Assembly (NCBI GenBank): GCA_027858915.1
Contig: JAQIBT010000092.1
Location: 1 to 64,000, forward strand
Reading direction: 5' to 3'
From: Salinisphaera sp.
GTDB lineage: Bacteria > Pseudomonadota > Gammaproteobacteria > Nevskiales > Salinisphaeraceae
DNA length: 64,000 bases
In this document: piece after piece, positions 45,475-54,544 of the stretch
How the letters are laid out: each line of letters begins with the position of its first letter
How positions within the stretch are numbered: the stretch's first letter is position 1
Translations under genes and position numbers: made by a program
Notes under the pieces: generated by a model
The model's input: the letters and a program-made list of their open reading frames with translations, nothing else
Told to the model about the DNA's origin: nothing
The model's database searches: none

Positions 45475-46002
45475 CTAGCGCGTTAGCGCATAAACTTCGA
45501 CATCACGCGGCACGCCACCGCCGAGATTCGGCCGCGGCGACCAGCGCGCCAATCGCGCTTCGCGGCACATACCGATCTTTTCGAGGACGCGTACCGAAGC
45601 CAGGTTGTCGACGTCGACGGTAGCCCAGAAGCGATAGAGATCATCAATCTGCCAGGCCTCATCGCGCAGCGCCTGGGCCGCTTCAGTAGCCAGCCCCTGG
45701 CCCCAGTGTGCGGCGGCCACGATATATCCCAGCGACGCACCGTGCTCGTCAAACTGCACCGACGCCGCGCCGACCAACTCCTCGGTGTCGCGGCGCGCCA
45801 GTACATAGCAGTAATCGTCGCCGTCATCCCATCCCTCTGCCACTGCCTCGACGAATTCCTCGGTATCAGCCTGATCAACGTGCGTCGGCCATTCCATGAA
45901 TCGAGTAACGTCCGGATCGCCCGCATAGGCAAAAATCGCCAATACGTCGGCCGGATTCGGCGCGCGCATGTGCAGACGCGCGGTCACCAGGGTGTCAGGC
46001 AT
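45475..46002 (-). CDS. GNAT-family N-acetyltransferase (RimJ/RimL-like)
   Basis: A 175-residue acetyltransferase. The acceptor-side opening LVTARLHMRAPNPADVLAIF and the acetyl-CoA loop ASLGYIVAAAHWGQGLATEA (Q/RxxGxG/A form: HWGQGLA) place it in the RimJ/RimL type. DNLASVRVLEKIGMC is the conserved C-terminal segment. It could acetylate ribosomal proteins, antibiotics or small amines. The start is ATG 46002; GTG 46011 is possible. Same strand as the PfkB gene, 33 bases downstream. Confidence 0.85.
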   Translation of the reverse strand: MPDTLVTARLHMRAPNPADVLAIFAYAGDPDVTRFMEWPTHVDQADTEEFVEAVAEGWDDGDDYCYVLARRDTEELVGAASVQFDEHGASLGYIVAAAHWGQGLATEAAQALRDEAWQIDDLYRFWATVDVDNLASVRVLEKIGMCREARLARWSPRPNLGGGVPRDVEVYALTR

Positions 46003-46035
46003 GACAATCACGAGCGCTAGGCGTCGTCGGCTCGA

Positions 46036-46971
46036 TCAAACCAGATCGTGGCCGAATTCGCTTCGATATCGGCCCTTGAACTCGTCCATGGTGAAGCGAT
46101 GGTTCTGAGTACCCGGACGCTCGATCTTGATGGTGCCCATCAACGATGCCACGCGACCGATGGTTTCCCAGTCCAGACCGTTCTGCAGGCCATAGATCAA
46201 CCCGGCACGAAACGCATCGCCGCAGCCAGTGGGATCAGCCAGCGCCGCCGGGCTGCACACCGGGATCTCGTAAGTCTTGCTGTCGGCATGGATCACCGAA
46301 CCCTTGGCGCCCTTGGTGACAATCAAGGCCTTGAGCTTGCCGGCAATCTCTTTCTCCGACAGGCCCGTGCGCTCACGAACCAACTGCGACTCGTAGTCGT
46401 TGACGGTCAGATAGCAGGCCTGATCGATGATCGCGCGCAGCTCGGAACCGTTGAACATCGGCAGTCCCTGGCCCGGGTCGAAGATGAAGTCGATGCTGGC
46501 CTCGGCGAACTGCTGTGCGTGCTCGACCATGCCCTCCTTGCCGTCGGGCGAGACGAGACCGAGCGTGATGCCTGCATCGGTCGGCACCTTCTGGACATGC
46601 GCCTGGGCCATCGCGCCGGGATGAAAAGCCGTAATCTGATTGTCATCCAGATCGGTGGTGATATAAGCCTGCGCGGTATAGGCATCATCGATCACCTTGA
46701 TGTACTCGCGGCTGATGCCGTGCTCGTCCATCCAGTCGGCGTAGTCGTCGAAATCCTTGCCCACCGTGCCCATCGCCTGGCCTTCGCCACCGAGCAACGC
46801 CAGGGAGTAGGCAATGTTGCCAGCACAGCCGCCGAATTCACGACGTAGTTCGGGCACCAGGAACGACACATTCAGCATGTGGACCTGGTTGGGCAGGATC
46901 TCGTTCTTGAACTGGCCCGAATAGACCATGATGGTGTCGAAGGCAAAAGAGCCACAGATCAACGCAGACAT
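46036..46971 (-). CDS. PfkB-family carbohydrate/adenosine kinase
   Basis: A 311-residue ribokinase-fold kinase. N-terminal GSFAFDTIMVYSGQF, the GGCAGNIAYSLALLG substrate region, LIVTKGAKGS, and the PfkB signature DPTGCGDAFRAGLIYGL with catalytic Asp. The N-terminal FEGG-like pattern and overall form resemble bacterial adenosine kinase-type proteins, but substrate is not determined. AAGGA stands before ATG 46971. It follows gcvPB on the same strand with a gap of about 165 bases. Confidence 0.9.
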   Translation of the reverse strand: MSALICGSFAFDTIMVYSGQFKNEILPNQVHMLNVSFLVPELRREFGGCAGNIAYSLALLGGEGQAMGTVGKDFDDYADWMDEHGISREYIKVIDDAYTAQAYITTDLDDNQITAFHPGAMAQAHVQKVPTDAGITLGLVSPDGKEGMVEHAQQFAEASIDFIFDPGQGLPMFNGSELRAIIDQACYLTVNDYESQLVRERTGLSEKEIAGKLKALIVTKGAKGSVIHADSKTYEIPVCSPAALADPTGCGDAFRAGLIYGLQNGLDWETIGRVASLMGTIKIERPGTQNHRFTMDEFKGRYRSEFGHDLV

Positions 46972-47137
46972 ATAACGTCCTTGAAAACTATGAAAATCGG
47001 GCGCCGTAGCACCCGAGGCAAATCAAATACAGGCCACTTACCGGCATCGCCCATCAAGGCCGATCCGAACGCTTGCGCGCCCCGCTGAGGAGAGCCGGCA
47101 ATTGCAAGAGCGCCCAAGCCTACCGCAAACCGGCGCG

Positions 47138-48643
47138 CTACGCCGCCGAGCGGCTGGACTGATCATCCGGGCGATAGCACAGATCCAGCGACTTGGCAGC
47201 CGCTACCTCGTCCAGCCGACGCACCGGCAGGTTGACGGGTGCCTGTTTGAGAATCGCCGGATCCTGTTTTGCTTCATTCCAGATCGCGATCATTGCCTCG
47301 ACAAAGCCGTCGAGCGTCTCGCGCGACTCGCTTTCGGTCGGCTCGATGAGGAAACACTCGGGCACCAGCAACGGGAAATAGATGGTGGGGGCGTGATAGC
47401 CGTAGTCGAGCAGACGCTTGGCAAAATCGGTCGCACTGACGTCCAGCTCCTGTTTCTGGCGCTTGAGCGTGACGATGAACTCGTGGCTGGCTCGGCGATC
47501 GGCAAACGCGACGTCAAAGCCAGCACCCTTGAGACGCGCCATCAGATAGTTCGAGTTCAAGGTGGCAAACTCGGCTACTCGTGTCATGCCATCGCGGCCC
47601 AGGAGTCGCGCGTAGATGTATGCACGCAGCAATACGCCGGCGTTGCCCATAAAGGCCGACAGTCGGCCAATGGTATGCGGCACATCGGCCTCGGTGAGCC
47701 AGCGATAGGTCACAGCCCCACTCTCGGCGTCGCCCTGGCCTTCGCGCCCGACCACTGGGATGGGCATGAAATCACGCAGGCGCTTGCTCACGCCGACCGC
47801 TCCGGAGCCGGGCCCGCCGCCGCCATGCGGCGTCGAGAACGTCTTGTGCAGATTCATATGGATGACATCGAAGCCCATATCACCGGGACGCACCTTGCCG
47901 AGAATCGCGTTCAGGTTGGCGCCATCGTAATACAGCAATCCGCCAGCTTCATGCACCAGCTGGGCAATCTCGAGAATATCCTGCTCAAACACGCCGAGCG
48001 TCGACGGATTGGTGAGCATGATCCCGGCGGTCTTCGGGCCGAGCTTTTCGCGCAGCACGGCAATATCGACGTCGCCATCCTTGTCGGTCGGAATCTCCAC
48101 GACCTTGCAGCCACACATCACGGCGGTCGCCGGGTTGGTGCCGTGGGCGGCATCCGGCACCAGGATCTCGTTGCGCTCGGTGTCGCCGCGCGATTCGTGA
48201 TACGCCTTGATCATTGCCACGCCGGTGAATTCACCCTGCGCGCCGGCCATCGGCGTCAGCGATACCGCCGCCATTCCAGTGACCGTCCTGAGCATTTCCT
48301 GCAATTCGAACAGACAGGCCAGAAACCCCTGGCCGTGGCTGGCTGGCGCCAGCGGATGCCGGTTCAGGAAACCCGGCAGCGAGGCCAGCGTATTACAGGC
48401 CCGCGGGTTGTGCTTCATGGTGCACGAGCCCAGCGGATAGAAATGCGTATCGATCGAGAAATTACGCTGCGAGAGGCGCGTGTAGTGACGCACGACATCG
48501 AGCTCGGAGACTTCTGGCAGGCCGGGCAACGTCTTGCGACGCAGCTTGGCCGGAATATCGTCTATTGTCGGCGCCGCGCTCGGCGCCTGGGCAACCGCAC
48601 GACGACCGGCACGGCTGTGTTCGAAGATCAGAGGTTCAGACAT
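47138..48643 (-). CDS. gcvPB: Glycine dehydrogenase (decarboxylating) subunit 2
   Basis: A 501-residue P-protein subunit 2, starting at ATG 48643 (the frame extends to 48736 through the repeat and is rejected). The PLP Lys lies in [29 protein letters not shown] and [18 protein letters not shown] are also typical. With GcvPA it decarboxylates glycine and passes the aminomethyl group to the lipoyl arm of GcvH. It is separated from gcvPA by tpx and a 270-base gap containing inverted repeats, yet completes the operon set. A long antisense frame (590 codons) is an artefact. Confidence 0.96.
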   Translation of the reverse strand: MSEPLIFEHSRAGRRAVAQAPSAAPTIDDIPAKLRRKTLPGLPEVSELDVVRHYTRLSQRNFSIDTHFYPLGSCTMKHNPRACNTLASLPGFLNRHPLAPASHGQGFLACLFELQEMLRTVTGMAAVSLTPMAGAQGEFTGVAMIKAYHESRGDTERNEILVPDAAHGTNPATAVMCGCKVVEIPTDKDGDVDIAVLREKLGPKTAGIMLTNPSTLGVFEQDILEIAQLVHEAGGLLYYDGANLNAILGKVRPGDMGFDVIHMNLHKTFSTPHGGGGPGSGAVGVSKRLRDFMPIPVVGREGQGDAESGAVTYRWLTEADVPHTIGRLSAFMGNAGVLLRAYIYARLLGRDGMTRVAEFATLNSNYLMARLKGAGFDVAFADRRASHEFIVTLKRQKQELDVSATDFAKRLLDYGYHAPTIYFPLLVPECFLIEPTESESRETLDGFVEAMIAIWNEAKQDPAILKQAPVNLPVRRLDEVAAAKSLDLCYRPDDQSSRSAA

Positions 48644-48738
48644 GAGAGTCACGCATCGTGCAGATTTGTTTTGGGCGTTCCATTCGGCGATTTTTTCCGC
48701 CAATGGACGCAAATAAGACTGAAAGGCAGAAGACATTC

Positions 48739-48883
48739 ATCCGTAGATTTGTGCCGATTTCCGCAGATTCAAAAGAGTAAGAAAAAAACAGCAAAACAAA
48801 GTCTTAAATCTCGAACTCATCGTCTCAGATGTCATGTTTCAATGGCTTTCAAAATCTGTGTCAATCGGCGTTGATCTGCGGAT
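48739..48883. repeat. Inverted pair of ~31-bp dispersed repeats (ATCCGCAGAT type)
   Basis: ATCCGTAGAT...GCCGATTTCC...CAGATT at 48739-48770 recurs in reverse orientation at 48853-48883, matching ATCCGCAGAT...GCCGATTGACACAGATT when complemented. Each copy is built from CAGATT/CGATT blocks about 11 bases apart. Between them is an A-rich stretch (48780-48800). From memory, similar elements of unknown function occur intergenically in other proteobacteria. They lie between tpx and gcvPB in the glycine operon. Confidence 0.75.
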
Positions 48884-48914
48884 AAAACCGTCTGTATCGT
48901 CTGTCCGTCGGTGT

Positions 48915-49424
48915 TCAGAGCGATTCAAGCGCGTTCAGCGCGGCTTGGTAGTCGGGTTCTTCGGCGATATCGGCGACAAGCTGGCTGTAGACCACCTGGT
49001 CGTCGGCGTCGGCGACGATCACGGCGCGCGCACACAAACCAGCCATCGAGCCGCTCTCGATCAATACGCCGTAGTCTTCCGCAAACGACTTGTCGCGCAT
49101 CATCGAGAGCGTGACGCCGTTGGTCAGCCCTTCAGCCGAGCAGAAACGCTTCTGGGCAAACGGCAGATCGGCCGATACCTGAAGCAGCACGGCGTTTGGA
49201 AACGACTCGATATGCCGGTTGAACTGGCCTACCGACAAGGCACAGGTCGGCGTATCCAGGCTGGGGAAAATATTGAAGACCTTGGCCCGACCGGCAAATT
49301 CGGCCAGCCCCATGTCCTCGAGCCCGTCATTGGTCAGGCGGAACGCCGGCAGGCGGTCGCCCGGGCCGACCAGCTGGCCTGCGACCGACAAGGGCTCGCC
49401 ACGGCGGGTGATCTGCTGGCTCAT
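48915..49424 (-). CDS. tpx: Thiol peroxidase Tpx
   Basis: A 169-residue atypical 2-Cys peroxiredoxin. The peroxidatic Cys61 sits in [11 protein letters not shown] and the resolving Cys95 in KRFCSAEGL, the Tpx arrangement. NIFPSLDT and [13 protein letters not shown] are also characteristic. It reduces hydroperoxides with thioredoxin, often as a periplasmic or cytosolic enzyme; no signal peptide is seen. Its ATG overlaps the gcvPA stop (ATGA), inserting it into the glycine cleavage operon. A link between peroxide defence and one-carbon metabolism is inference. Confidence 0.95.
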   Translation of the reverse strand: MSQQITRRGEPLSVAGQLVGPGDRLPAFRLTNDGLEDMGLAEFAGRAKVFNIFPSLDTPTCALSVGQFNRHIESFPNAVLLQVSADLPFAQKRFCSAEGLTNGVTLSMMRDKSFAEDYGVLIESGSMAGLCARAVIVADADDQVVYSQLVADIAEEPDYQAALNALESL

Positions 49425-50848
49425 GCGGTTTCCTTGGCTTTAGCACTGGTAAGGGTCATGGAATCGTCTTGCGCCAGGCCTGATAGCACATCGGCCAGCG
49501 TCTGGGCATAGGCCGCCAGATCGGCGTCGGTCTTGGTTTCGGTGGCACAGACGACGATCGCGTTGCCTATCTCGGGATAGAACTCGGCCAGAGCCAGGCC
49601 ACCGAAGATGCCGCGTTCTGCCAGCGCCGCCAGTACGGTTTTGGCATCGGCCGGCAGTCGCAGTACGCATTCGTGGAAGCAGGCGCCGCTGAATACGGCC
49701 TCGACGCCGTCTATATCGGTCAGTCGCGCCACCAGGTCGCGAGTTGTCGCCGCACAGGTCGCTGCCACGTTCTCCAGCCCCTGCGGGCCCAGCAGGCTCA
49801 TATGGATGGTGGCTGCGGTTACCAGCAGGCCTTGGTTGGTACAGATATTCGAGGTCGCCTTGGAACGACGGATGTGTTGTTCGCGCGGCTGCAACGTCAA
49901 TACATAGCCGGTTTCGCCATCGAGATCGTGCGTCCGGCCTACTACGCGCCCCGGCATCTGCCGGACGTGTTTCTTGCGGCAGCATAGAATGCCGAAATAC
50001 GGCCCGCCGCCGGCCATCGGTGCGCCGAGCGGCTGTCCTTCGCCGACCACGATATCCGCGCCTTCACTGCTTTCGTCGCTGCCCCATTCGCCGGGCGGGC
50101 TCAGCAACGCCAGTGCCAACGGATTGACTACACCGATTGCCAGCGCGCCGTTGTCGTGCGCCCAATCGGTGAGCCGATCAACATCTTCGATCTGGCCAAA
50201 GAAATTGGGCTGAGGGATGACGAGCGCGGTGACGTCTTCGCCCGCCCAGCGCGCCAGTGCATCGCGGTCCACGGTGCCGGTCGACCGATCAAAATCGATC
50301 GTTTCGAACACGATTTTCTGATTCGCACAGATATTGCGCGCCACTTGCCGATAGTAGGGATGCACGCTGGTCGGCATGAGGATACGCGCCGCCTTGGACT
50401 GCCGATTGGCGCGCACCGCCATCAGCACGCCCTCGGCCAGCGCCGACGCGCCGTCGTAGAGCGAGGCGTTGGAAACATCCATGCCGGTCAGGCCACACAT
50501 CATGGTCTGATATTCATAGACCACCTGCAGCGTGCCCTGGCTGGCTTCTGGCTGATACGGCGTATAGGCGCTGTAGAACTCTCCGCGAGTGGTGATTTCC
50601 CACACCGCCGCCGGAATATGATGCTCGTAGGCACCGGCGCCGATGAAGCACAGGCCACCGCTATCCTGAGCGGCGCGCTCATGCATCAGGCGCGTGACTG
50701 CCTGTTCGCTGGTGCGATCAGGCAGCGCGGAAATATCGACGTCGCGCAGGCTCGGATCGATCTCGTCGAACAGCGAATCGATGCTGTCGGCGCCAATCGC
50801 GGCCAGCATGGCTTCGATGTCGGTCTGGGTATGAGGAATGAACGGCAT
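49421..50848 (-). CDS. gcvPA: Glycine dehydrogenase (decarboxylating) subunit 1
   Basis: A 475-residue P-protein subunit 1. N-terminal [20 protein letters not shown], the [16 protein letters not shown] and [20 protein letters not shown] signatures, and [20 protein letters not shown] identify it clearly. The split PA/PB form contrasts with the single GcvP of E. coli. It lies about 100 bases after gcvH, and its TGA overlaps the tpx start. Confidence 0.96.
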   Translation of the reverse strand: MPFIPHTQTDIEAMLAAIGADSIDSLFDEIDPSLRDVDISALPDRTSEQAVTRLMHERAAQDSGGLCFIGAGAYEHHIPAAVWEITTRGEFYSAYTPYQPEASQGTLQVVYEYQTMMCGLTGMDVSNASLYDGASALAEGVLMAVRANRQSKAARILMPTSVHPYYRQVARNICANQKIVFETIDFDRSTGTVDRDALARWAGEDVTALVIPQPNFFGQIEDVDRLTDWAHDNGALAIGVVNPLALALLSPPGEWGSDESSEGADIVVGEGQPLGAPMAGGGPYFGILCCRKKHVRQMPGRVVGRTHDLDGETGYVLTLQPREQHIRRSKATSNICTNQGLLVTAATIHMSLLGPQGLENVAATCAATTRDLVARLTDIDGVEAVFSGACFHECVLRLPADAKTVLAALAERGIFGGLALAEFYPEIGNAIVVCATETKTDADLAAYAQTLADVLSGLAQDDSMTLTSAKAKETA

Positions 50849-50945
50849 GCAGTATCTTACGCGTTTGGGCGAGTATTGGATCAGGCGCCAGGCCGAGCCA
50901 TGGGTAGGGCCGTGAATATGGCCTTGAACCCGGCCTCGACGAGAG

Positions 50946-51341
50946 TCAGTCCTGCTCTTCTTCGACCACCGCCTGATAGGCGTCGGCGTCGAGCAGGTTT
51001 TCCAGGTGCTCGGGCTCGTTGACCGTCATCTTGAACAGCCAGCCTTCTCCGAACGGATCTTCGTTGACGCGCTCGGGCGAATCGCTCAGTGCCTCGTTGA
51101 TCTCGACGATCTCGCCGTCTACCGGCGCATAGATGTCCGAGGCTGCCTTGACCGACTCCACCACCGCAACGACATCACCGGCGCTGAACTTGTCGCCCAT
51201 GGCCGGCAATTCCACAAAGACCAGATCGCCCAGCGACGACTGCGCATACTCGCTGATGCCCACCGTAATCGTGCCGTCTCCGTCGTTGCCGACCCATTCG
51301 TGGGTCTTGGCGTAAGACAACTCCTTGGGAATATCGCTCAT
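50946..51341 (-). CDS. gcvH: Glycine cleavage system H protein
   Basis: A 131-residue lipoyl carrier. Lipoylated Lys65 sits in [18 protein letters not shown]; the family N-terminus [12 protein letters not shown] and [13 protein letters not shown] are present. It shuttles the aminomethyl and reduced lipoyl groups between P, T and L proteins. It lies 86 bases after gcvT. No L protein (dihydrolipoamide dehydrogenase) gene is in the window. Confidence 0.97.
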   Translation of the reverse strand: MSDIPKELSYAKTHEWVGNDGDGTITVGISEYAQSSLGDLVFVELPAMGDKFSAGDVVAVVESVKAASDIYAPVDGEIVEINEALSDSPERVNEDPFGEGWLFKMTVNEPEHLENLLDADAYQAVVEEEQD

Positions 51342-51426
51342 CGGTCAATCTCTCTCTAGTGGCCTGTGTCTTGACTGGGTTTGTTGTATTGATTCGGCCG
51401 GCGTTCGGCGCGACATGTCTGCGGTT

Positions 51427-52566
51427 TTATAGGCTGATGCGGATCTTGCCCTCGCGAACGAATGGCGGCTTGACCACGCGCGCGGCGTGCCAGCGATCAC
51501 GGATCCACACTTCCAACGCGTCTTGCTCGGCCCAGTCGGCGGGCACCCGCGCCAACGCGATCGAACGCGACAGAGTCGGCGCAAAGCTGCCGCTGGTGAC
51601 CTGTCCCTCGGCCTCATCCGGATCGACTTCGCGGCCACCGTCCTCGCCCTCGTCGCCCGGGCGCTCGCGCACGGGCGCCCCATCGCGGATCACGCCGCGC
51701 CCGTCGAGTACCAGCCCGACCAATCGCCGGGAATGCCCGGATTCCTGTGCCATCAGCAGGGCTTCGCGACCGACGAAATGCCGGTCTTCATCGTTCATCG
51801 CCACGGTCCAGCCCAGGTTGGATTCGCCCGGCGTGGTGTCTTCGTTCATGTCGTGGCCGTAGAGATTCAGGCCTGCCTCCAGACGCAGCGTATCCCGCGC
51901 GCCCAGACCCACTGGCTGCACACCTGCCTCAAGCAGCGCTTTCCAGCATTCTGCAGCCGACGCGGCCGGCAGCACGATCTCGAACCCGTCTTCACCGGTA
52001 TAACCGGTGCGGCCAACTGACCAGTCGCCTTCGGCTGCCGCCCGGAAGCGGGACAACGCCATGGCGGCCTCGGCCAACGATTCGCCAAGCACGCCGGCTG
52101 CCAGTTCGCGTGCATTGGGACCCTGCACGGCAATGATCGCCAGATCCTCGCGGGCCGTGACCTCGACGCCGAAATCCTCGGCCTGGCTCTTGAGCCACGC
52201 CATGTCTTTCTCGGTCGTGGCCGCATTCACCACCACGCGATACCAGTTTTCGGCCAGATGATAGACGATCAGATCGTCGACCACGCCGCCGCGGGCGTTG
52301 AGCATGCAGGAATACAGCGCGCGGCCTGGCTCGTCGATCTTGGCCACATCGTTGGCCAGAACGCGGCGCAAAAAGTCGCGCGCGTTGGCGCCTTCGATAT
52401 CCACCGGCCGCATATGCGACACATCGAACATGCCAGCCGCTTCGCGCACGACCTTGTGCTCCTCGATCTGCGAGCCGTAGTTGATCGGCATATCCCAGCC
52501 GGCGAAATTCACCAGCTTGGCGCCCGAGGCTACGTGGTGGTCATAGATCGGCGTTTGCTTGGCCAT
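51427..52566 (-). CDS. gcvT: Glycine cleavage system T protein (aminomethyltransferase)
   Basis: A 379-residue GcvT from ATG 52566; the longer frame overlaps the riboswitch. Family segments: KLVNFAGWDMPINYGSQIEE, DVSHM, GGVVDDLIVYHL, and YTGEDGFEIVLP, then VTSGSFAPTL. It moves the methylene group to tetrahydrofolate and releases ammonia. Near residues 315-330 an acidic insertion (RPGDEGEDGGREVDPDEAEG) precedes VTSGSF, longer than in typical members. It is the first gene of the operon and is preceded by a tandem glycine riboswitch. Confidence 0.96.
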   Translation of the reverse strand: MAKQTPIYDHHVASGAKLVNFAGWDMPINYGSQIEEHKVVREAAGMFDVSHMRPVDIEGANARDFLRRVLANDVAKIDEPGRALYSCMLNARGGVVDDLIVYHLAENWYRVVVNAATTEKDMAWLKSQAEDFGVEVTAREDLAIIAVQGPNARELAAGVLGESLAEAAMALSRFRAAAEGDWSVGRTGYTGEDGFEIVLPAASAAECWKALLEAGVQPVGLGARDTLRLEAGLNLYGHDMNEDTTPGESNLGWTVAMNDEDRHFVGREALLMAQESGHSRRLVGLVLDGRGVIRDGAPVRERPGDEGEDGGREVDPDEAEGQVTSGSFAPTLSRSIALARVPADWAEQDALEVWIRDRWHAARVVKPPFVREGKIRISL

Positions 52567-52631
52567 GCGATCAACCCGATTTGCAGAGAACAATGAGGTC
52601 AGATTACAGCAGCCATTGAACTGCCGTCTGT

Positions 52632-52806
52632 CGCCCCTCTGTCCTGGCACCTGAGAGATTTGCCCCTTCGGTGAGCCACGCCAGGCGCAGCTGCTCTCCA
52701 GAGTCGATCCTGACCGGCTGACGTTGCCGGTCGACGTGTGGTCCTTTGGCCTGAGCGTTTCCGGGCGGTGTGCGCCTTCGGCGGCGGGCCGAACCCGCGC
52801 TCTCCC
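52632..52806 (-). promoter_or_regulatory. Tandem glycine riboswitch upstream of gcvT
   Basis: On the minus strand aptamer 1 runs from GGGAGAGCGC (near 52806) through CGCCGAAGGCGCA to CGCTCAGGCCAAAGGACC (near 52740). Aptamer 2 runs from GGAGAGCAGC (near 52699) through CACCGAAGGGGCAA to TCTCAGGTGCCAGGACAG (near 52635). Both carry the conserved glycine riboswitch cores, CCGAAGG and TCAGG...GGAC, and the order matches a cooperative tandem. It lies between the promoter and gcvT, so it should turn on glycine cleavage when glycine is high. Boundaries are approximate. Confidence 0.93.
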
Positions 52807-52829
52807 ACACGCTGTGCGATCGCGAGCAG

Positions 52830-52858
52830 ACTATACCGGGGCCTTCAACGCAATCCAA
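52830..52858 (-). promoter_or_regulatory. Sigma70-type promoter for the gcv operon
   Basis: On the minus strand TTGGAT (52858-52853), 17-base spacer, TATAGT (52835-52830). The predicted +1 lies about 15-20 bases before aptamer 1 of the riboswitch, the layout expected for a riboswitch leader. Confidence 0.75.
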
Positions 52859-52924
52859 GAGCAGATTATCGGTAAAACGCCCCAAGCAGGCGGATCCGCA
52901 TCGTAGAGGGCTGCCGGAACGGCG

Positions 52925-54127
52925 CTAACGCAGCAATGGTGCTCCATCAGTCGACAGGCCAACCGCGTGATGAATCATGATCTGGCGGATCGGTGACAGC
53001 CGTGACGCGCTGTCCACTGCCAGCCCGCGCAGATGACGCAGCAGCGGATTGCGACTGCCGAACAAGCGCTTCAGGCCGTCGGTCGCGCCCAGCATCATCA
53101 GGTTCTCGGCCATGCGCGCGCGCTGATAGCGGCGCAGATACACGAGTTCGCCGGCATCGGCGCCGGCCGCGCGTCCGGCTTCCAGCGCGCAAACCAGTTC
53201 GGCGACGTCGAGCAAGCCCAGATTCACGCCCTGTCCGGCCATCGGGTGCAGCACGTGGGCAGCATCGCCAGCCAGTGCGACCCGAGCATCGCAGTAGCGC
53301 TGGGCATGCATCAGCTTGAGCGGAAAAGCCGCGCGCCTGTCCATCTTCTGTACGCGCCCCAGCACGCCAGCGCTGGCTTCGGTGAGGCGCTCGCAGAATG
53401 CATCGTGCTCCAGCTCCTTTAGCTCAGCGGCGAGTGCATCGTCTGCATGCCAGGCCAGCGAGCAACGGCCGTCGGCCAGTGGCAGGAAAGCGACCGGGCC
53501 AGTTTCAGTGAACCGCTGCCAGGCAATATGCCGATGATGGCGTTCGGTGGTCACCGCACCGACCGTGCAGCGCTGGCCATAGCCCCAGCCCGTGGTCGGA
53601 ATGCCAACCGCCTGCCGAACCGCCGAATTTGCACCTTCGGCGCCTACCACCAGTCGCGCGGTGATTTCGCTTTCATCATCGAGCGTCAGACGTGCGAAGT
53701 CGGGCTTGATCGACAGACTCGCGAGCAGCGCCGGGCAGTAGACATCAACGTTGGCCAGCTGCTGCCAGGCCGCATCCACGATCAGGCCGTTCTCGACGAT
53801 ATGCCCGAGTTCGGGCAGACCGATCGCGGTATGCTCGAGAAAGAGTTCGTCGGTCTGGCCGGCATCCCAGACTTTCATGCCGGTAAACGGACAGATCCGC
53901 TGGGCCGCGACCGTATCCCAGATGCCGAGATTCGACAACACGCGGCGCGGTCCGGGTGCGATCGCGGACTGGCGCAGATCGAACTCGCCTTGCGGGTCGA
54001 AACTGTCGGGCTGCTGGGCTTCGATCAGCGCTACGGAGAACTTTGCCTGCGAGAGTGCGACCGCCAGCACCGCGCCCACCATGCCGCCGCCGACTACGGC
54101 GACATCGAACTGCACGTGCTGAGTCAT
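52925..54127 (-). CDS. UbiH/UbiF/VisC-family FAD monooxygenase
   Basis: A 400-residue flavoprotein hydroxylase from ATG 54127. FAD motifs: VVGGGMVGAVLAVALSQAKF (GxGxxG), the second ARLVVGAEGANSAVRQAVG (DG-like), and VALAGDAAHVLHPMAGQGVN (GD). Such enzymes hydroxylate the aromatic ring in ubiquinone synthesis. Its position after ubiH mirrors ubiI (visC) in E. coli ygfB-pepP-ubiH-ubiI, so UbiI-like is likely, but UbiF/UbiM types are not excluded. It is separated from ubiH by two tiny membrane ORFs. Confidence 0.9.
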   Translation of the reverse strand: MTQHVQFDVAVVGGGMVGAVLAVALSQAKFSVALIEAQQPDSFDPQGEFDLRQSAIAPGPRRVLSNLGIWDTVAAQRICPFTGMKVWDAGQTDELFLEHTAIGLPELGHIVENGLIVDAAWQQLANVDVYCPALLASLSIKPDFARLTLDDESEITARLVVGAEGANSAVRQAVGIPTTGWGYGQRCTVGAVTTERHHRHIAWQRFTETGPVAFLPLADGRCSLAWHADDALAAELKELEHDAFCERLTEASAGVLGRVQKMDRRAAFPLKLMHAQRYCDARVALAGDAAHVLHPMAGQGVNLGLLDVAELVCALEAGRAAGADAGELVYLRRYQRARMAENLMMLGATDGLKRLFGSRNPLLRHLRGLAVDSASRLSPIRQIMIHHAVGLSTDGAPLLR

Positions 54128-54176
54128 GCGAAAAAGGTTCCTCGATTGAACACTCGTGGGAAATTTACCGCGGCGA

Positions 54177-54263
54177 TTATCGCCGACTCTCGCGATCCAG
54201 CATGTAAACGGTAAAACCAAGTGCTCCGACCAGCGCGCTAGCTGTAACAATGGCCCATATCAT
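54177..54263 (-). CDS. Tiny single-pass membrane protein (28 aa)
   Basis: A 28-residue ORF from ATG 54263, preceded by GGAG (in TAGGAGATACATC). It overlaps the preceding small gene's stop (ATGA). One hydrophobic helix (IWAIVTASALVGALGFTVYM) ends with a charged tail DRESRR. Too short for most gene finders, but ribosome-binding site and coupling make it credible. No function is known to me. Confidence 0.6.
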   Translation of the reverse strand: MIWAIVTASALVGALGFTVYMLDRESRR

Positions 54264-54481
54264 GATGTATCTCCTAAACGACGTAGCTGCCGCGTTGCCG
54301 CGATTGTAATCCAGACTAGCCCTGCAGACAGCACAAGCGCAACAAGAACAACCGCGACAACGGCCGTAGTTGTGGCCGTACCAGAGTGCTGGAAAATCCA
54401 AGCGATTAGGGACGCATCGAGCACAGCGGCTAACGCAAAGACAGTACGCAGCCAAGCCAGCGTTTCTTTTGTTCTATCCAT
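54260..54481 (-). CDS. Small two-helix membrane protein (73 aa)
   Basis: A 73-residue protein from ATG 54481 (GTG 54499 is an upstream alternative). Two hydrophobic segments (TVFALAAVLDASLIAWIF and TTTAVVAVVLVALVLSAGLV) and a charged end (RQLRRLGDTS). I recall similar pairs of a 70-80-residue two-helix protein followed by a tiny one in other bacteria, without known function. It is coupled by ATGA to the 28-residue ORF. Both sit between ubiH and the UbiI-like gene. Confidence 0.65.
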   Translation of the reverse strand: MDRTKETLAWLRTVFALAAVLDASLIAWIFQHSGTATTTAVVAVVLVALVLSAGLVWITIAATRQLRRLGDTS

Positions 54482-54544
54482 TATTTTTCTCGTATTCACT
54501 CAGCGAGCACATGCAGCAGACCGCGTAAACACGACCCCAGAGAC

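Noticed and set aside
47102-48874. 590-codon plus-strand ORF antisense to gcvPB
   Set aside because: gcvPB is full-length with PLP motif; the antisense frame has no recognisable domain and spans the dispersed repeats.
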